A DNA stretch of 64,000 nt. It comes from WSZJ01 sp964590435. GTDB taxonomy: Bacteria; Planctomycetota; MHYJ01; WSZJ01. The position numbers and the translations under genes were made by a program. The notes beneath the pieces were generated by a model. It saw only the letters and a program-made list of their open reading frames with translations. It had not been told where the DNA came from and made no database searches. Of the stretch, positions 8,491 through 17,306 are shown piece after piece. Where the stretch lies: the NCBI GenBank assembly GCA_964590435.1, contig CAZPWT010000012.1, forward strand, positions 1-64,000, given 5' to 3'. How positions within the stretch are numbered: position 1 is the stretch's first letter; each line of letters begins with the position of its first letter.

Positions 8491-9345
8491 ATGCTCGAAC
8501 TCATCTTTCATCCCCGACTGGCCCTTGCCCTGCTCGTGCTGGGAGGGCTTCTCGTGCTCGCCATGAAGTTCGGGCTGTTGGACGAGCACAAGACAACCTT
8601 CCGCGTCGGAGCTGTCGTTTTCGGAGTGGCGCTGGTCGCGGGCGGAGTCGTGTGGCAGCGCGCGGCGAAGCGGCGGGCGGATGAACTCCGCGAACGACTT
8701 TCGCCGGAAGACCAGGCGTACCTGATGCTGGTTGCTGACAAGAGATGGCACGAGGCGCTGGCGCTCTCGGAACTTCTGGCGAACCGAATGCCGGGGAACC
8801 ATCAGGCCTTGGTCGCAACGGCAACACCGCTTTCGGTTCTCGGGAAGCACACGGAAGCGATGGATCGTCTGGAACTCGTGATCTCCACGACCTCGGACGA
8901 GGCTTTGCGCAAACAGGCGGGAGAACTCGCGTCCGACCTGAAGAAGGCCCGCACCGCGCGGCGCGACTCGATTATCGCGAGCGCCCTGCTTGGACTCCTG
9001 TTCGCCTGGGGCACCTGGCACGTGGGGCCTGCGGCGATTGCAAAGAAAGAATGGGCGGGACTTGGCTTTCTGGGTGGGATGGCCACGCTTTGCTTCCTGA
9101 TCGCCGTCATGAGGGCAATCGCTGCCCGGAATGAGCGGCGTGGGAACCGTAGACCCGCGGCCCCTTCGGTTCACAAGGCCCTGTGGGGACTACTTCGGGC
9201 GGAAAAATTCGATCTGGCCAAAGCCGTCGCCGGGGCCAGGATGGCGATCTGCCCGTCGGATCTGGCGGCAAAGTTGACCATCGATTCCCTGGAGAACGGC
9301 CAGCCGAGAAACCCCTTCCGGGAATCGGACTTCCTGCCTCGGTAA
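8491..9345 (+). CDS. Unknown membrane protein with helical-repeat segment
   Basis: 284 residues. Two N-terminal helices (residues ~8-24 and ~38-55) are followed by a TPR-like soluble helical stretch (~68-140: DQAYLMLVADKRWHEALALSE and a following helix pair), then two more hydrophobic helices (~157-200) and a soluble tail. The pattern suggests a scaffold or adaptor membrane protein, but no family is recognised. It stands alone between divergent prmA and convergent pilT. Confidence 0.7.
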   Translation: MLELIFHPRLALALLVLGGLLVLAMKFGLLDEHKTTFRVGAVVFGVALVAGGVVWQRAAKRRADELRERLSPEDQAYLMLVADKRWHEALALSELLANRMPGNHQALVATATPLSVLGKHTEAMDRLELVISTTSDEALRKQAGELASDLKKARTARRDSIIASALLGLLFAWGTWHVGPAAIAKKEWAGLGFLGGMATLCFLIAVMRAIAARNERRGNRRPAAPSVHKALWGLLRAEKFDLAKAVAGARMAICPSDLAAKLTIDSLENGQPRNPFRESDFLPR

Positions 9346-9358
9346 CCCAACCAAGCAG

Positions 9359-9386
9359 AAAGGGCCCCGCCTTCGCGGAGCCCTTT
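9359..9386. terminator. Bidirectional hairpin terminator between convergent genes
   Basis: A 12-bp stem with one mismatch, AAAGGGCCCCGC - CTTC loop - GCGGAGCCCTTT, is flanked by A and T runs on both strands. It lies between the convergent ends of the gene ending at 9345 and pilT. Confidence 0.75.
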
Positions 9387-9390
9387 AAAC

Positions 9391-9417
9391 CTTCGACTTT
9401 CGACCTTCGACGTCGTT
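9391..9417 (+). repeat. Heptad-repeat copy, CTTCGAC type
   Basis: Three 7-nt units (CTTCGAC, TTTCGAC, CTTCGAC) followed by GTCGTTC, directly after a terminator hairpin. The same units and the same terminator-then-repeat layout occur at 31113-31140; further copies lie at 42235, 42714 and 43820. Confidence 0.7.
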
Positions 9418-9422
9418 CTTCC

Positions 9423-10577
9423 CTACCCCAGGATCTTGTGATCCTCGCCCAGGTAGATCCCCTGCAGGTTCATCTTCAACTGCTCCGGGTTCGGCGAGAA
9501 CGCCAGCCCGACCTTTTTCGTGATCAGCCCCTGGTTGATCAGCGACACCAGCGACTGGTTGAAGTCCTGCATCCCTTCTTCCGCGCCGCCGCGGACGATG
9601 TCGCTGATCTTCTTGTCCTCGCGGCCCGAGATCATCTTCTGGACCGTCGAGTTCACGATCATCAGTTCGACCGCCGGCACCATGCGGACGCCTTCCTTGC
9701 ACGACGGGAGGAGCTTCTGGCAGACGATCGCCTTGAGGTTGAACACGAGGCCCTGGCGGATCAGGTCCTGGCGCTCGGTCGGGAACAGGTCGAGGATGCG
9801 GCCGATCGTCTGGGCCGCGCTGGAAGCGTGGATGGTGCCGAACACGAGGTGGCCCGTTTCGGCCGCCTGCAGCGCCGCGTCGAACGACGCGTGGTCGCGC
9901 ATTTCGCCGACCAGGATCACGTCGGGGTTCTGCCGCACGACGTGCTTCAGCGCGCTCGTGAAACTCGTGACGTCGATGTGGACTTCGCGCTGGTTGATGA
10001 ACGACTTCTTGTCCTCGAACAGGTACTCGATCGGGTCCTCGACCGTGATGATGTGCACCCGCCGCGTCTCGTTCACGTAGTTCAGGATCGAGGCCAGCGT
10101 CGTCGACTTGCCCGAGCCGGTCGCGCCCGCCACCACTACCAGCCCCTGGTTGAAGGTCGGAATCTTCTTCACCCCCGGCGGCAGGTTCAGCATCTCGAAC
10201 GACGGGATCTCCGTGTTCACGCGCCGCACCGCCATCGCCGGCTGCCCGCGATCGTGGAAGATGTTCACGCGGTAGCGCCCCGCCCCCTGGATCGAGTACG
10301 CGAAGTCCAGGTCCAGCTCGCGCTCGTACTGCTCGATCTGCGTCTCGCTCAGGATCTCGTAGATCATCCGCCTCACTTCATCCAGCTTCAGCGGCCGGTT
10401 CCCTACGTCATGCAGCACCGTCGCGATGCGGAACACCGGGCGCATCCCCGGCTTCAGGTGGAGGTCGCTCGCCTTGTTCTTGGTCATGGCGATGAACAGC
10501 TTCTCCATGTCCTTCCACTGCTGCTGGGGCTGGTCGTCCTGCTTTCCCAGGTTGGCGAGATCTTTCAGGTCGTCCAT
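9423..10577 (-). CDS. pilT: PilT-type twitching motility ATPase
   Basis: 384-residue cytoplasmic hexameric ATPase of the PilT family that powers type IV pilus retraction. The N-terminal domain has KASDLHLKPGMRPVFRI; the RecA-like domain shows Walker A GATGSGKST (about residue 150), the Asp-box region ITVEDPIEY, RQNPDVILVGEMRD and the His-box-like ETGHLVFGTIHAS, and the C-terminus has the family GGAEEGMQDFNQSL. AGGAGG stands 5 nt before the ATG. No other pilus gene lies in the window except the PilT-N-like gene just upstream. Confidence 0.93.
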   Translation of the reverse strand: MDDLKDLANLGKQDDQPQQQWKDMEKLFIAMTKNKASDLHLKPGMRPVFRIATVLHDVGNRPLKLDEVRRMIYEILSETQIEQYERELDLDFAYSIQGAGRYRVNIFHDRGQPAMAVRRVNTEIPSFEMLNLPPGVKKIPTFNQGLVVVAGATGSGKSTTLASILNYVNETRRVHIITVEDPIEYLFEDKKSFINQREVHIDVTSFTSALKHVVRQNPDVILVGEMRDHASFDAALQAAETGHLVFGTIHASSAAQTIGRILDLFPTERQDLIRQGLVFNLKAIVCQKLLPSCKEGVRMVPAVELMIVNSTVQKMISGREDKKISDIVRGGAEEGMQDFNQSLVSLINQGLITKKVGLAFSPNPEQLKMNLQGIYLGEDHKILG

Positions 10578-10644
10578 CGTTCCTCCTGAAGTCGCGGTGC
10601 GGGTCTGAGAGCGTGTGGTGAAGGGCTCCCTAGTTTACCAAGTC

Positions 10645-11505
10645 TCAGGGGCCGGAGGGAGGGTCTCGTTCGGGAGAATCGGGGCGGGGGGCGCGGAGAG
10701 CGGGGCGCGGGCGACCGGGAGGGTCCTTCGGGAGAAGGGCCGGCACCCCGGCGCCGCCGTCCCCTGGGCCCGGGTCCTCGCCGCGATCCTCCTCCATGGC
10801 TCGCTCCAGGGCATTGACGGCGTACTTGAGCCGCGCCTTCAGCGCATCCAGGCCGAGAGACGGCCGCAGGTCGCGCACGAGTTCCTGGATTTCGGCCGCC
10901 GCCCGGTGGAGGCGGGACTCCAGCCTCGTCTCCTTCCGCACACCTCGTTCCGCCGCGGCGAGCCTCACCCGGAGCCGTTGCAGCACCCGTGCCCAGCGCG
11001 CGATCCGGATCTCAGATTCCCGGCGCTTCTCCGTCACCTCGTTCAGGCAATCGACGATCTCCGCCATGGCGCCTTCCTCGGTCGCCCGGAGGGAGGGCCT
11101 GCGGACGTCCGCGTCCGGTGGCGCCGGCGCTCGCTCGACAGGGGCCCCGGGCAGCCCGATCACCAGGTGAGGCTGGCCGCCGGCCAGGAAGATGTTCACG
11201 CGGCAGGACGCCCACGGCGGCAGCCCAAGCTCGAGCTCGAAATCTCCCGCTTCACGGAACATCTGCCGCTCGGCCGGCTCGAGAAGCGACTCCGCCACGT
11301 CGGCCACGAATCCGGGAGTGAGAACATGGGGCGTGGCTCGCACCAATTCAGGCCCGACCCGGAAGATCAGCGGGCTGGCCGGCGACAGGAGAACCTGGCT
11401 CGCACCCGCCGCAAACGCGGATCGCAGGATCGTGTCGATCTCGCGCTCTCGAGGGTGCAACTCGAAATCGGAATCGGCGAAAATCGGGGGATCACTTCCC
11501 GGCAT
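10645..11505 (-). CDS. PilT N-terminal-domain-like protein lacking the ATPase domain
   Basis: 286 residues. Residues ~20-120 resemble the N-terminal PAS-like domain of PilT/PilB ATPases (IDTILRSAFAAGASQVLLSP, LIFRVGPELV, then FELELGLPPWASCRVNIF, matching the place of the DLHLKPGMRPVFRI and GRYRVNIF segments of its neighbour PilT). No Walker motif follows; instead there is a charged, Arg/Glu-rich helical region (~150-235, probably coiled coil) and a Pro-rich tail. It lies 67 bp upstream of pilT on the same strand. A regulator or adaptor of PilT is an inference from similarity and position; a decayed paralogue is the alternative. Confidence 0.6.
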   Translation of the reverse strand: MPGSDPPIFADSDFELHPREREIDTILRSAFAAGASQVLLSPASPLIFRVGPELVRATPHVLTPGFVADVAESLLEPAERQMFREAGDFELELGLPPWASCRVNIFLAGGQPHLVIGLPGAPVERAPAPPDADVRRPSLRATEEGAMAEIVDCLNEVTEKRRESEIRIARWARVLQRLRVRLAAAERGVRKETRLESRLHRAAAEIQELVRDLRPSLGLDALKARLKYAVNALERAMEEDRGEDPGPGDGGAGVPALLPKDPPGRPRPALRAPRPDSPERDPPSGP

Positions 11506-11549
11506 GCTGACTCCAGAGTGGAGTTTCGCAGCGAAAAAACGGGAATTGC

Positions 11550-12560
11550 CTACCCGCGCTTCCCGTAATTCCTCTCATAGTACTCCCGGTACGCCCCGCT
11601 TTTCACGCGCTCCCACCAGTCGCGGTGCTCCAGGTACCACTTCACCGTCGCCGGCAGCCCTTCCTCGAACGTCACCTTCGGGCTCCAGCCGAGTTCCCGC
11701 TCGATCTTCGAGATGTCGAGCGCGTACCGGCGGTCGTGCCCGGGGCGGTCCGCGACGTACTTGATGAGGGTCTCGGGCTTGCCGACGGCCTTGAGAAGGG
11801 CCTTCGTGACGGTGAGGTTCTCGCGCTCGCACTTCCCGCCGATGTTGTAGACCTCGCCGGGCTTGCCCTTGGTGCCGCAGAGTTCGATGCCGCGGCAGTT
11901 GTCCTCGACGAAGAGCCAGTCGCGGACCTGCTTGCCGTCGCCGTAGACGGGGAGGGGCTTGTTGTCGAGGGCGTTCGAAATAAAAAGCGGGATGAGCTTC
12001 TCGGGGAACTGGTACGGGCCGTAGTTGTTCGAGGAGCGGGTGACGACGACGTCGGCGCCGAACGTGTGGTGGTACGCGAGGACCCAGAGGTCGGCGGCGG
12101 CCTTCGCGGCGCTGTACGGGCTCGACGGCTTGATCGAGGTCGTCTCGGTGAAGACGCCGTCCTTGCCGAGCGAGCCGTAGACCTCGTCGGTCGAGACCTG
12201 CACGAAGCGCCGGACCTTCGCCTTCATCGCGGCGTCGAGCAGCACCGCGGTTCCCTTGACGTTGGTGTCGAGGAACGTCTGCGGCTCGTAGAGCGAGCGG
12301 TCGACGTGCGACTCCGCCGCGAAGTTGTAGACGATGTCCGCGCCGTCCTTGAGCGCCGCGTCGACCGCCGCGCCGTCGGTGATCGACCCGCGGACGAACC
12401 GGTAGCGCGGGTGCTCCTCCACCTCCGCCAGGTTCTCGAGGTTCCCGGCGTACGTGAGCGCGTCGAAATTCGTCACGTGCGCGTCGGGACGTTCGCGAAG
12501 GAGGAACCGCACGAAGTTCGAGCCGATAAAGCCGCAGCCGCCGGTGACGAAGATTTTCAT
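11550..12560 (-). CDS. rmlB: dTDP-glucose 4,6-dehydratase
   Basis: 336 residues, the normal length for this extended short-chain dehydrogenase, which converts dTDP-glucose to dTDP-4-keto-6-deoxyglucose for rhamnose and other surface sugars. It shows the NAD-binding GGCGFIGSNFV at the N-terminus, the catalytic VSTDEVYG (Thr, Asp, Glu) and the YSAAKAAAD Tyr/Lys pair, SNNYGPYQFPEKLIP and RDWLFVEDNC. The other rml genes are not in the window. Confidence 0.93.
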   Translation of the reverse strand: MKIFVTGGCGFIGSNFVRFLLRERPDAHVTNFDALTYAGNLENLAEVEEHPRYRFVRGSITDGAAVDAALKDGADIVYNFAAESHVDRSLYEPQTFLDTNVKGTAVLLDAAMKAKVRRFVQVSTDEVYGSLGKDGVFTETTSIKPSSPYSAAKAAADLWVLAYHHTFGADVVVTRSSNNYGPYQFPEKLIPLFISNALDNKPLPVYGDGKQVRDWLFVEDNCRGIELCGTKGKPGEVYNIGGKCERENLTVTKALLKAVGKPETLIKYVADRPGHDRRYALDISKIERELGWSPKVTFEEGLPATVKWYLEHRDWWERVKSGAYREYYERNYGKRG

Positions 12561-12569
12561 GGGTGGCGG

Positions 12570-12575
12570 ATTCTA
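12570..12575 (-). promoter_or_regulatory. Putative -10 (TAGAAT) for rmlB
   Basis: On the minus strand TAGAAT ends 9 nt before the rmlB ATG, giving a leader of two or three bases. No Shine-Dalgarno is present. The hexamer overlaps the gap between nrdR and rmlB. Confidence 0.4.
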
Positions 12576-12589
12576 TGACGCAGCGCGCG

Positions 12590-13051
12590 CTACGTCTTTC
12601 CCTTTTCCCCGGTCTGCTGCGCCGCCTCGACGAAATCCCGCGCCTCCTGGAACGCGCGGTAGACGGAGGCGAAGCGCACGTAGGCGACGGAGTCGAGGTC
12701 GCGGAGTTCCTTCATGATGAGCTCGCCGATTTCCTTCGAGGGGACTTCCCTGTCGAAGCGCTCGTAGAGCTCGAGCTCGATCTTCGTGACGATGTCCTCG
12801 ATGCGCTGCGTTTCGATCGGGCGCTTCTGGCAGGCCTTCTGGATGCCGTCGAGGATCTTCTTGCGGTCGAACTGCTGGCGCGTGCCGTCCTTCTTGATGA
12901 CGACGAGGGGCTGTTCCTCGGAGCGTTCGTAGGTGGTGAAGCGCTTGGAGCAGGCGAGGCACTCGCGGCGGCGGCGGATGGAGGCGCCGTCGCTGGTGGA
13001 GCGGGAATCGATGACTTTGTCGTTGTCGACCTTGCAGAAGGGGCAGCGCAT
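12590..13051 (-). CDS. nrdR: Transcriptional repressor NrdR
   Basis: 153 residues: N-terminal zinc ribbon (MRCPFCK...RRRRECLACSKRFTTYE, four Cys) and an ATP-cone domain (PLVVIKKDGTRQQFDRKKI onward). NrdR senses ATP/dATP and represses ribonucleotide reductase genes. The length and both domains are standard. It is followed at 29 bp by rmlB, which has its own likely -10. Confidence 0.95.
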   Translation of the reverse strand: MRCPFCKVDNDKVIDSRSTSDGASIRRRRECLACSKRFTTYERSEEQPLVVIKKDGTRQQFDRKKILDGIQKACQKRPIETQRIEDIVTKIELELYERFDREVPSKEIGELIMKELRDLDSVAYVRFASVYRAFQEARDFVEAAQQTGEKGKT

Positions 13052-13285
13052 GGGCTTGTGGAAGTCCTGAAAAGCTCCGCAATAGATTGTGGTAAGTCTG
13101 AATCAACTGATTTGGGTCGTCAAGACAAACGGAGAAGCGACGTTACTGCCTGGTAACAATAGGAATGGGCGTAACCTGACTTCCGAGAACCGTCGAAATC
13201 GGCGCCGTAAGTCCTTTTTTCCCAATATCTTGCAACGTCGAGTCGGCGGGAGGCGGCACATCCTTTGCTCCCTCCCTCCTCCCCC
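13052..13285. other. Divergent intergenic region nrdR / secreted protein
   Basis: About 234 bp and visibly less GC-rich than its surroundings. On the minus strand TTGATT and TATTGC spaced by 16 nt are a possible nrdR promoter. On the plus strand no clear promoter is seen before the ATG at 13286. No RNA gene or repeat was recognised. Confidence 0.35.
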
Positions 13286-14182
13286 ATGCGCGCCTTGCTC
13301 CTGACCTGCGTGCTCTCCGCCACCGCCGCCGCGGGAGAAATCTCGACGACCACCGTCGAGTGGATCACCCTCTCCCCCGATTCCCAGGCCCTCTGGGTCG
13401 AAGGCAGCGCCCCCGACGGCCCGCTCACCCTCGAACTCCGCGTCGCAGACGACCCCCTCGTCGTCGCCACGCGCGAAACCATCGCCTCCAACGGCCGCTT
13501 CTCCTCGCTCCTGCGCCCCGGCCGCCTCCCCGCCGCGTCGTTCTCCCTCGACATCGCCGCCACCCGCGCCACGGCGCGCTTCCCCGTCACCACCGGCACC
13601 GAGGACGAGCGCGACGCGTACGCCCGCCCCGAACTCGCGTGGCTCTGCGGCGCCTACGACCGGATCGTCACGCTCACCAACGAGCTGCACCGCTTCCACG
13701 CCGAATGCGACGCCGACCGCTGGAAGCTCTGGTCTCCCGGCTGGAACGCGCGCCGCGAGGGGTTGTCGTCCGAACTCACCGAGTTCCGTGCCGGCCGCCG
13801 CGTCCTGGCCCGGCCCCGCGAGTTCTACCGCCTCGTCTCCAGCCTCTGCTTCGCCAAGACGCTCCACGACCTCTACGCCGCCGAGCTGCACTCCCGGGGG
13901 GGAGAGCCCGGCGGCGCGGAGGCTTCAGATTGGTCCGCCGCGCTGGCCGAGCAGTTGGACGGGTTCCGCGAAGCGCGGACGCCGGTGACGGCCGCGGACA
14001 TCGCCCTCTGGATCCGCGACCTGGCCGACGACGACGCCGCAGTCCGCGACCACGCCAGCCGCGGGTTGGCGAGGGCGGGGGAAGCGGCGCGGGCGGCGCT
14101 TCAGGAGGCGCTGGGCGGCGACGACCGCGAGGCGACGGCGCGCGCGGCGGAGCTGCTCGAGCGGCTCGACCTGAAGAAGTAG
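13286..14182 (+). CDS. Exported protein of unknown function with C-terminal HEAT-like segment
   Basis: 298 residues with a short signal peptide (cleavage probably after ATAAA-GE, residue ~16). The central part is mixed beta/helical without a recognised motif. The last ~75 residues (ADIALWIRDLADDDAAVRDH onward to ALLERLDLKK-like end) look like one or two HEAT-type helical repeats. The ATG at 13286 is chosen over an upstream in-frame codon because the signal peptide begins there. Its stop is immediately followed by the convergent mnmE stop (TAGCTA). Confidence 0.65.
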   Translation: MRALLLTCVLSATAAAGEISTTTVEWITLSPDSQALWVEGSAPDGPLTLELRVADDPLVVATRETIASNGRFSSLLRPGRLPAASFSLDIAATRATARFPVTTGTEDERDAYARPELAWLCGAYDRIVTLTNELHRFHAECDADRWKLWSPGWNARREGLSSELTEFRAGRRVLARPREFYRLVSSLCFAKTLHDLYAAELHSRGGEPGGAEASDWSAALAEQLDGFREARTPVTAADIALWIRDLADDDAAVRDHASRGLARAGEAARAALQEALGGDDREATARAAELLERLDLKK

Positions 14183-15481
14183 CTACTTCCCGATACAGAA
14201 TTTCGCGAAGACGCGGTCGAGGATTTCCTCGGTCGTGACGGTTCCTGCGGCGTCGGAGAGCGCGTCGAGCGCCTCGCGCAGCTCGAGCGCGACGAACTCC
14301 TCGGCCAGTCCCTCGGCGATCGCCCGCCCGGCCCGGTCGAGCCCCGCCGCCGCAGCGGCCGCCGCTTCACGCTCCCTCGCCGACAGCGCGCTCTCCGGAT
14401 CGCCGGCGCGGCGGCGGGCGAGAAGGGCGATGCGGGCTCGGAGCCGGGGGAGGCCGGCGCCGGTCAGCGCGGAGACGGCGAGCCAGTGGCGGCGCGGGAG
14501 GGCCGGCGGCGGCGCGCCGAGGTCGGCCTTGTTCAGGACCAGCAGCTCCCGCGCGGGATCGATCGCCGGCGCCTCGAACGGGCGCGAGCCGTCGCGCACG
14601 TGAAGCACGATCTCGGCGCGATCGCGAAGGGCCCTTCCGCGCCCCGCCGCGAGCGCGTCGGGGCCGGCGGGGAGCGCGGCGTCGCCGGGCGCGTCGGCGA
14701 TGCGGACGAGCGCGGCGCCGAGCGGGAGTTCGGCCTCGAGGACGTCGCGGGTGGTGCCGGGAAGCGGGGAGACGAGGGCGCGGGCGCCGGTGAGGGCGTT
14801 GAAGAGCGAGGTCTTTCCGGCGTTGGGCGGCCCGGCGAGGGCGACGCGGGGCGTGTCGTCGAGCGCCGGCGCTTCGGCGGCGGCGCGGCGCAGGCGCGTG
14901 CCGAGTTCCGAGACGCGCGCGCCGATCTCTTCGCGCGAGACGCAGGGGACGTCGTGCTCGATGAAGTCGATCGACGCCTCGACGTCCGCGACGAGCGCGG
15001 CGAGCTCCCCCGAGGCCCCGGCCAGCGCGCGGCCGCCCTTCCCCGCCAGCCGCCCGGCGGCCGCCCGCCGCTCGGCGTCGTCGCGGGCGCGGATGAGGGC
15101 CATGACGGCCTCGGCCTGGGCGAGCGACAGGCGTCCGTTCTCGACGGCGCGGCGCGTGAATTCGCCGGGCGCGGCCGGCCGGGCGCCGGCGGCGAACGCG
15201 CGGCGAAGCGCCTCGGCGGCGATCGGCGGCGCGCCGGGGAGGTGGACCTCGGCGACGTCCTCGCGCGTGTACGACCGCGGCCCCGGCATCGCCAGCAGCA
15301 GCGCCGGCGCTTCCGCCCCGCACGCCGCGAATTTCCCGCGGACGGCGGCTCGCCCCGCGGGCCGCCCGACGCCGGCCAGCGCCGCGCCGATCTCGATCGC
15401 CCGTGGGCCGGACAGCCGGATGATGGCGCGCGCCGCAGGGCCGGGCGGGGAACTCAGCGCCGCGATCGTCTCCGCCGCCAT
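14183..15481 (-). CDS. mnmE: tRNA modification GTPase MnmE
   Basis: 432 residues (family ~450). MnmE with MnmG installs carboxymethylaminomethyl groups at U34 of tRNAs. The N-terminal tetrahydrofolate-binding domain, helical domain and inserted GTPase are present: G1 GPPNAGKTS, G2 GTTRD, G3 DAPG, G4 NKAD, and the C-terminal catalytic FCIGK. G1 normally reads GRPNAGKS and the segment after G3 is divergent: the position of the catalytic Glu (+12 from the G3 Asp in E. coli) seems to be Asp here. It lies 10 bp after yidC, the classical neighbour order. Confidence 0.92.
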   Translation of the reverse strand: MAAETIAALSSPPGPAARAIIRLSGPRAIEIGAALAGVGRPAGRAAVRGKFAACGAEAPALLLAMPGPRSYTREDVAEVHLPGAPPIAAEALRRAFAAGARPAAPGEFTRRAVENGRLSLAQAEAVMALIRARDDAERRAAAGRLAGKGGRALAGASGELAALVADVEASIDFIEHDVPCVSREEIGARVSELGTRLRRAAAEAPALDDTPRVALAGPPNAGKTSLFNALTGARALVSPLPGTTRDVLEAELPLGAALVRIADAPGDAALPAGPDALAAGRGRALRDRAEIVLHVRDGSRPFEAPAIDPARELLVLNKADLGAPPPALPRRHWLAVSALTGAGLPRLRARIALLARRRAGDPESALSAREREAAAAAAAGLDRAGRAIAEGLAEEFVALELREALDALSDAAGTVTTEEILDRVFAKFCIGK

Positions 15482-15491
15482 CGTCGCCGCC

Positions 15492-17306
15492 TTACTTCAG
15501 GTAGACGCGCTTGATGAACTGCTGCTCCGCGATGCCCCAGGCCGTGGACACGAGCCAGTACAACACCAGCCCCGACGGGCTCATGTACATCATCCACCCG
15601 ATGATCAGCGGCATCACCATGAACATCTTCTGCTGCGCCGCCATCTGCGGGTCGGGACTCCGCGGCGCCATGTAGGCCTGCACGAACCAGGTCACCATCA
15701 TGAAGAGCGGCAGGAGGTTGAACGACGTCGTGCCGTGCATCGGCACCGTGAACGGCAGGTTGAAGAGGTGGTCCGGCTGCGACAGGTCGGTGATCCACCC
15801 GAAAAACGGCTGCTGCCGGAGGTGGATGTCCTTGAGCAGCGCGTTGTACAGCCCGAGGAACACCGGCAACTGCAGGAACATCGGCAGGCACCCGCCGATC
15901 GGGTTCACGCCGTGCTCCTTCATGAACTTCATCGTCTCCGCGTTCACCCGCTGCGGGTCGCCCTTGTACTTCTCCTGGATCGCCTTCATCTGCGGCTGCA
16001 GCTTCTGCATCTTGAACATCGACACCTGCGCACGCTTCGAGATCGGGAAGATCGCCATGCGCACGATCAGCACCAGCGCGATGACCGCGAGGCCCCAGTT
16101 GCGCAGGACGAAGTGCATCCCGCTCATGATCCAGAGGAGGAGGCGGCTGATGATGCCGAACCACCCGAAGTCGAGGAGGTCGCCGAGGCGCCAGTCGGCG
16201 AAGCGGCCCTCCGCGAGCGCGTCGATTTCCTTCGGGCCGGCGTACATCGTCCACTCGGTGGAGGATTTCTCGCCCTTCTGCCAGGTCCGCTCCTTGAGCA
16301 CGGCGGAGGTGGCGACGGTGTTCACGGTCCAGTCGAGGAGCGACTTGGCCTTCTCGTCGGAGCGGGCGACTTTCTCGCGCTCCAGCCGGCGCTTCGCCTC
16401 GGCCGGGAATTCGACCGCCCAGGCGCGGAACTTCGCGACGCTGGCCCGGTCCTCGGCGCGCGGCATCAGCGTGCAGGCGAAGTACTTGTTCACGGCGGCC
16501 AGCCAGGCGACGTCGCCGGCGTCCAGTTCGCGCATCTTCTGCGAGAGTTCCTTGAGCGACTGGTGCGGGCCGCAGCAGCCGCCCCCCTCGCCGGTGTCCA
16601 CCGAGTACGCGCGGTTGTCCTTCCAGAGCCCGTGCGCCACGCCAGGATAGACCCCGCCCGTCGCCTCCTGCACGATCCCCGCCGCCCCGATCACCTCGAA
16701 CCCGCGCGCCAGCGGCGTCTCCGAGATGTTCTCCACCTCGACCCGCATCCACAGCGCGTGCTTCTCCGGCCCCAGCCCGAACACCTTCACCAGCCGCAGC
16801 CCGTCCGGCGACGTGTACCGGAACCGCACTTCCCCCTTCGGCGCATCCAGCGCTTCCCAGTTCACCGACTCCAGCGGCAGGGTCCCCGCCGAGTCTCGAA
16901 GCGCGAACGAGCGGAACCCCGCGTGGAACTCGTCGAGGAGGGCCAGCTCGCGGCGCGCGCCGTGCTCGTCGCGCTCGAACGGGTCCTTGTAGGCTTTCAG
17001 CACGAGACGGCGGACGGAAGCGCCGGCGTTGGTGAACTCGACGCGGAGGGCCTCGTTTTCGAGGTATGCGAGCGACGACGGAACTTCCGGGTGCGGGAAG
17101 ACCGGGGTCGGCGGCTTCTCCGGGTCGACCGGCGGCTTCTCCGTCGTCCCGGTTCCCGTGCCCGTCGGTTCAGGCCCCGGCTTCAACTCCGTCGGCCCCG
17201 CCGTCCTCGGCGCCGGCTTCTGCGGCTTCGGCGCAAGCCACTTCATCCACGCGCCCCAGATCGCGAGACACAGGACGATGGCGATGACCGGCCGCAGCTT
17301 CTCCAC
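15492..17306 (-). CDS. yidC: Membrane protein insertase YidC
   Basis: 604 residues, the Gram-negative long form. An N-terminal signal anchor (residues ~4-20) and Pro/Thr-rich linker lead to the periplasmic beta-sandwich domain (~60-340), then the five-helix insertase core. The core carries the conserved hydrophilic-groove Arg in LIVRMAIFPISKRAQ, the cytosolic hairpin (KMQKLQPQMKAIQEKYKGD) and GGCLPMFLQLPVF. The start GTG shares a base with the stop of the preceding zinc-protein gene (TAGTG), so an upstream extension is not needed. It inserts inner-membrane proteins with or without SecYEG. Confidence 0.94.
   Translation of the reverse strand: MEKLRPVIAIVLCLAIWGAWMKWLAPKPQKPAPRTAGPTELKPGPEPTGTGTGTTEKPPVDPEKPPTPVFPHPEVPSSLAYLENEALRVEFTNAGASVRRLVLKAYKDPFERDEHGARRELALLDEFHAGFRSFALRDSAGTLPLESVNWEALDAPKGEVRFRYTSPDGLRLVKVFGLGPEKHALWMRVEVENISETPLARGFEVIGAAGIVQEATGGVYPGVAHGLWKDNRAYSVDTGEGGGCCGPHQSLKELSQKMRELDAGDVAWLAAVNKYFACTLMPRAEDRASVAKFRAWAVEFPAEAKRRLEREKVARSDEKAKSLLDWTVNTVATSAVLKERTWQKGEKSSTEWTMYAGPKEIDALAEGRFADWRLGDLLDFGWFGIISRLLLWIMSGMHFVLRNWGLAVIALVLIVRMAIFPISKRAQVSMFKMQKLQPQMKAIQEKYKGDPQRVNAETMKFMKEHGVNPIGGCLPMFLQLPVFLGLYNALLKDIHLRQQPFFGWITDLSQPDHLFNLPFTVPMHGTTSFNLLPLFMMVTWFVQAYMAPRSPDPQMAAQQKMFMVMPLIIGWMMYMSPSGLVLYWLVSTAWGIAEQQFIKRVYLK

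Noticed and set aside
5365..9345. Very long plus-strand open frame covering the multihaem and prmA region
   Set aside because: High GC makes long shadow frames; only its last part (from 8491) has non-shadow character, and the rest is antisense or out of frame to recognised genes.
9391..9417. CRISPR array made of the heptad repeats
   Set aside because: Units are 7 nt, contiguous and without spacers, and no cas gene is present.
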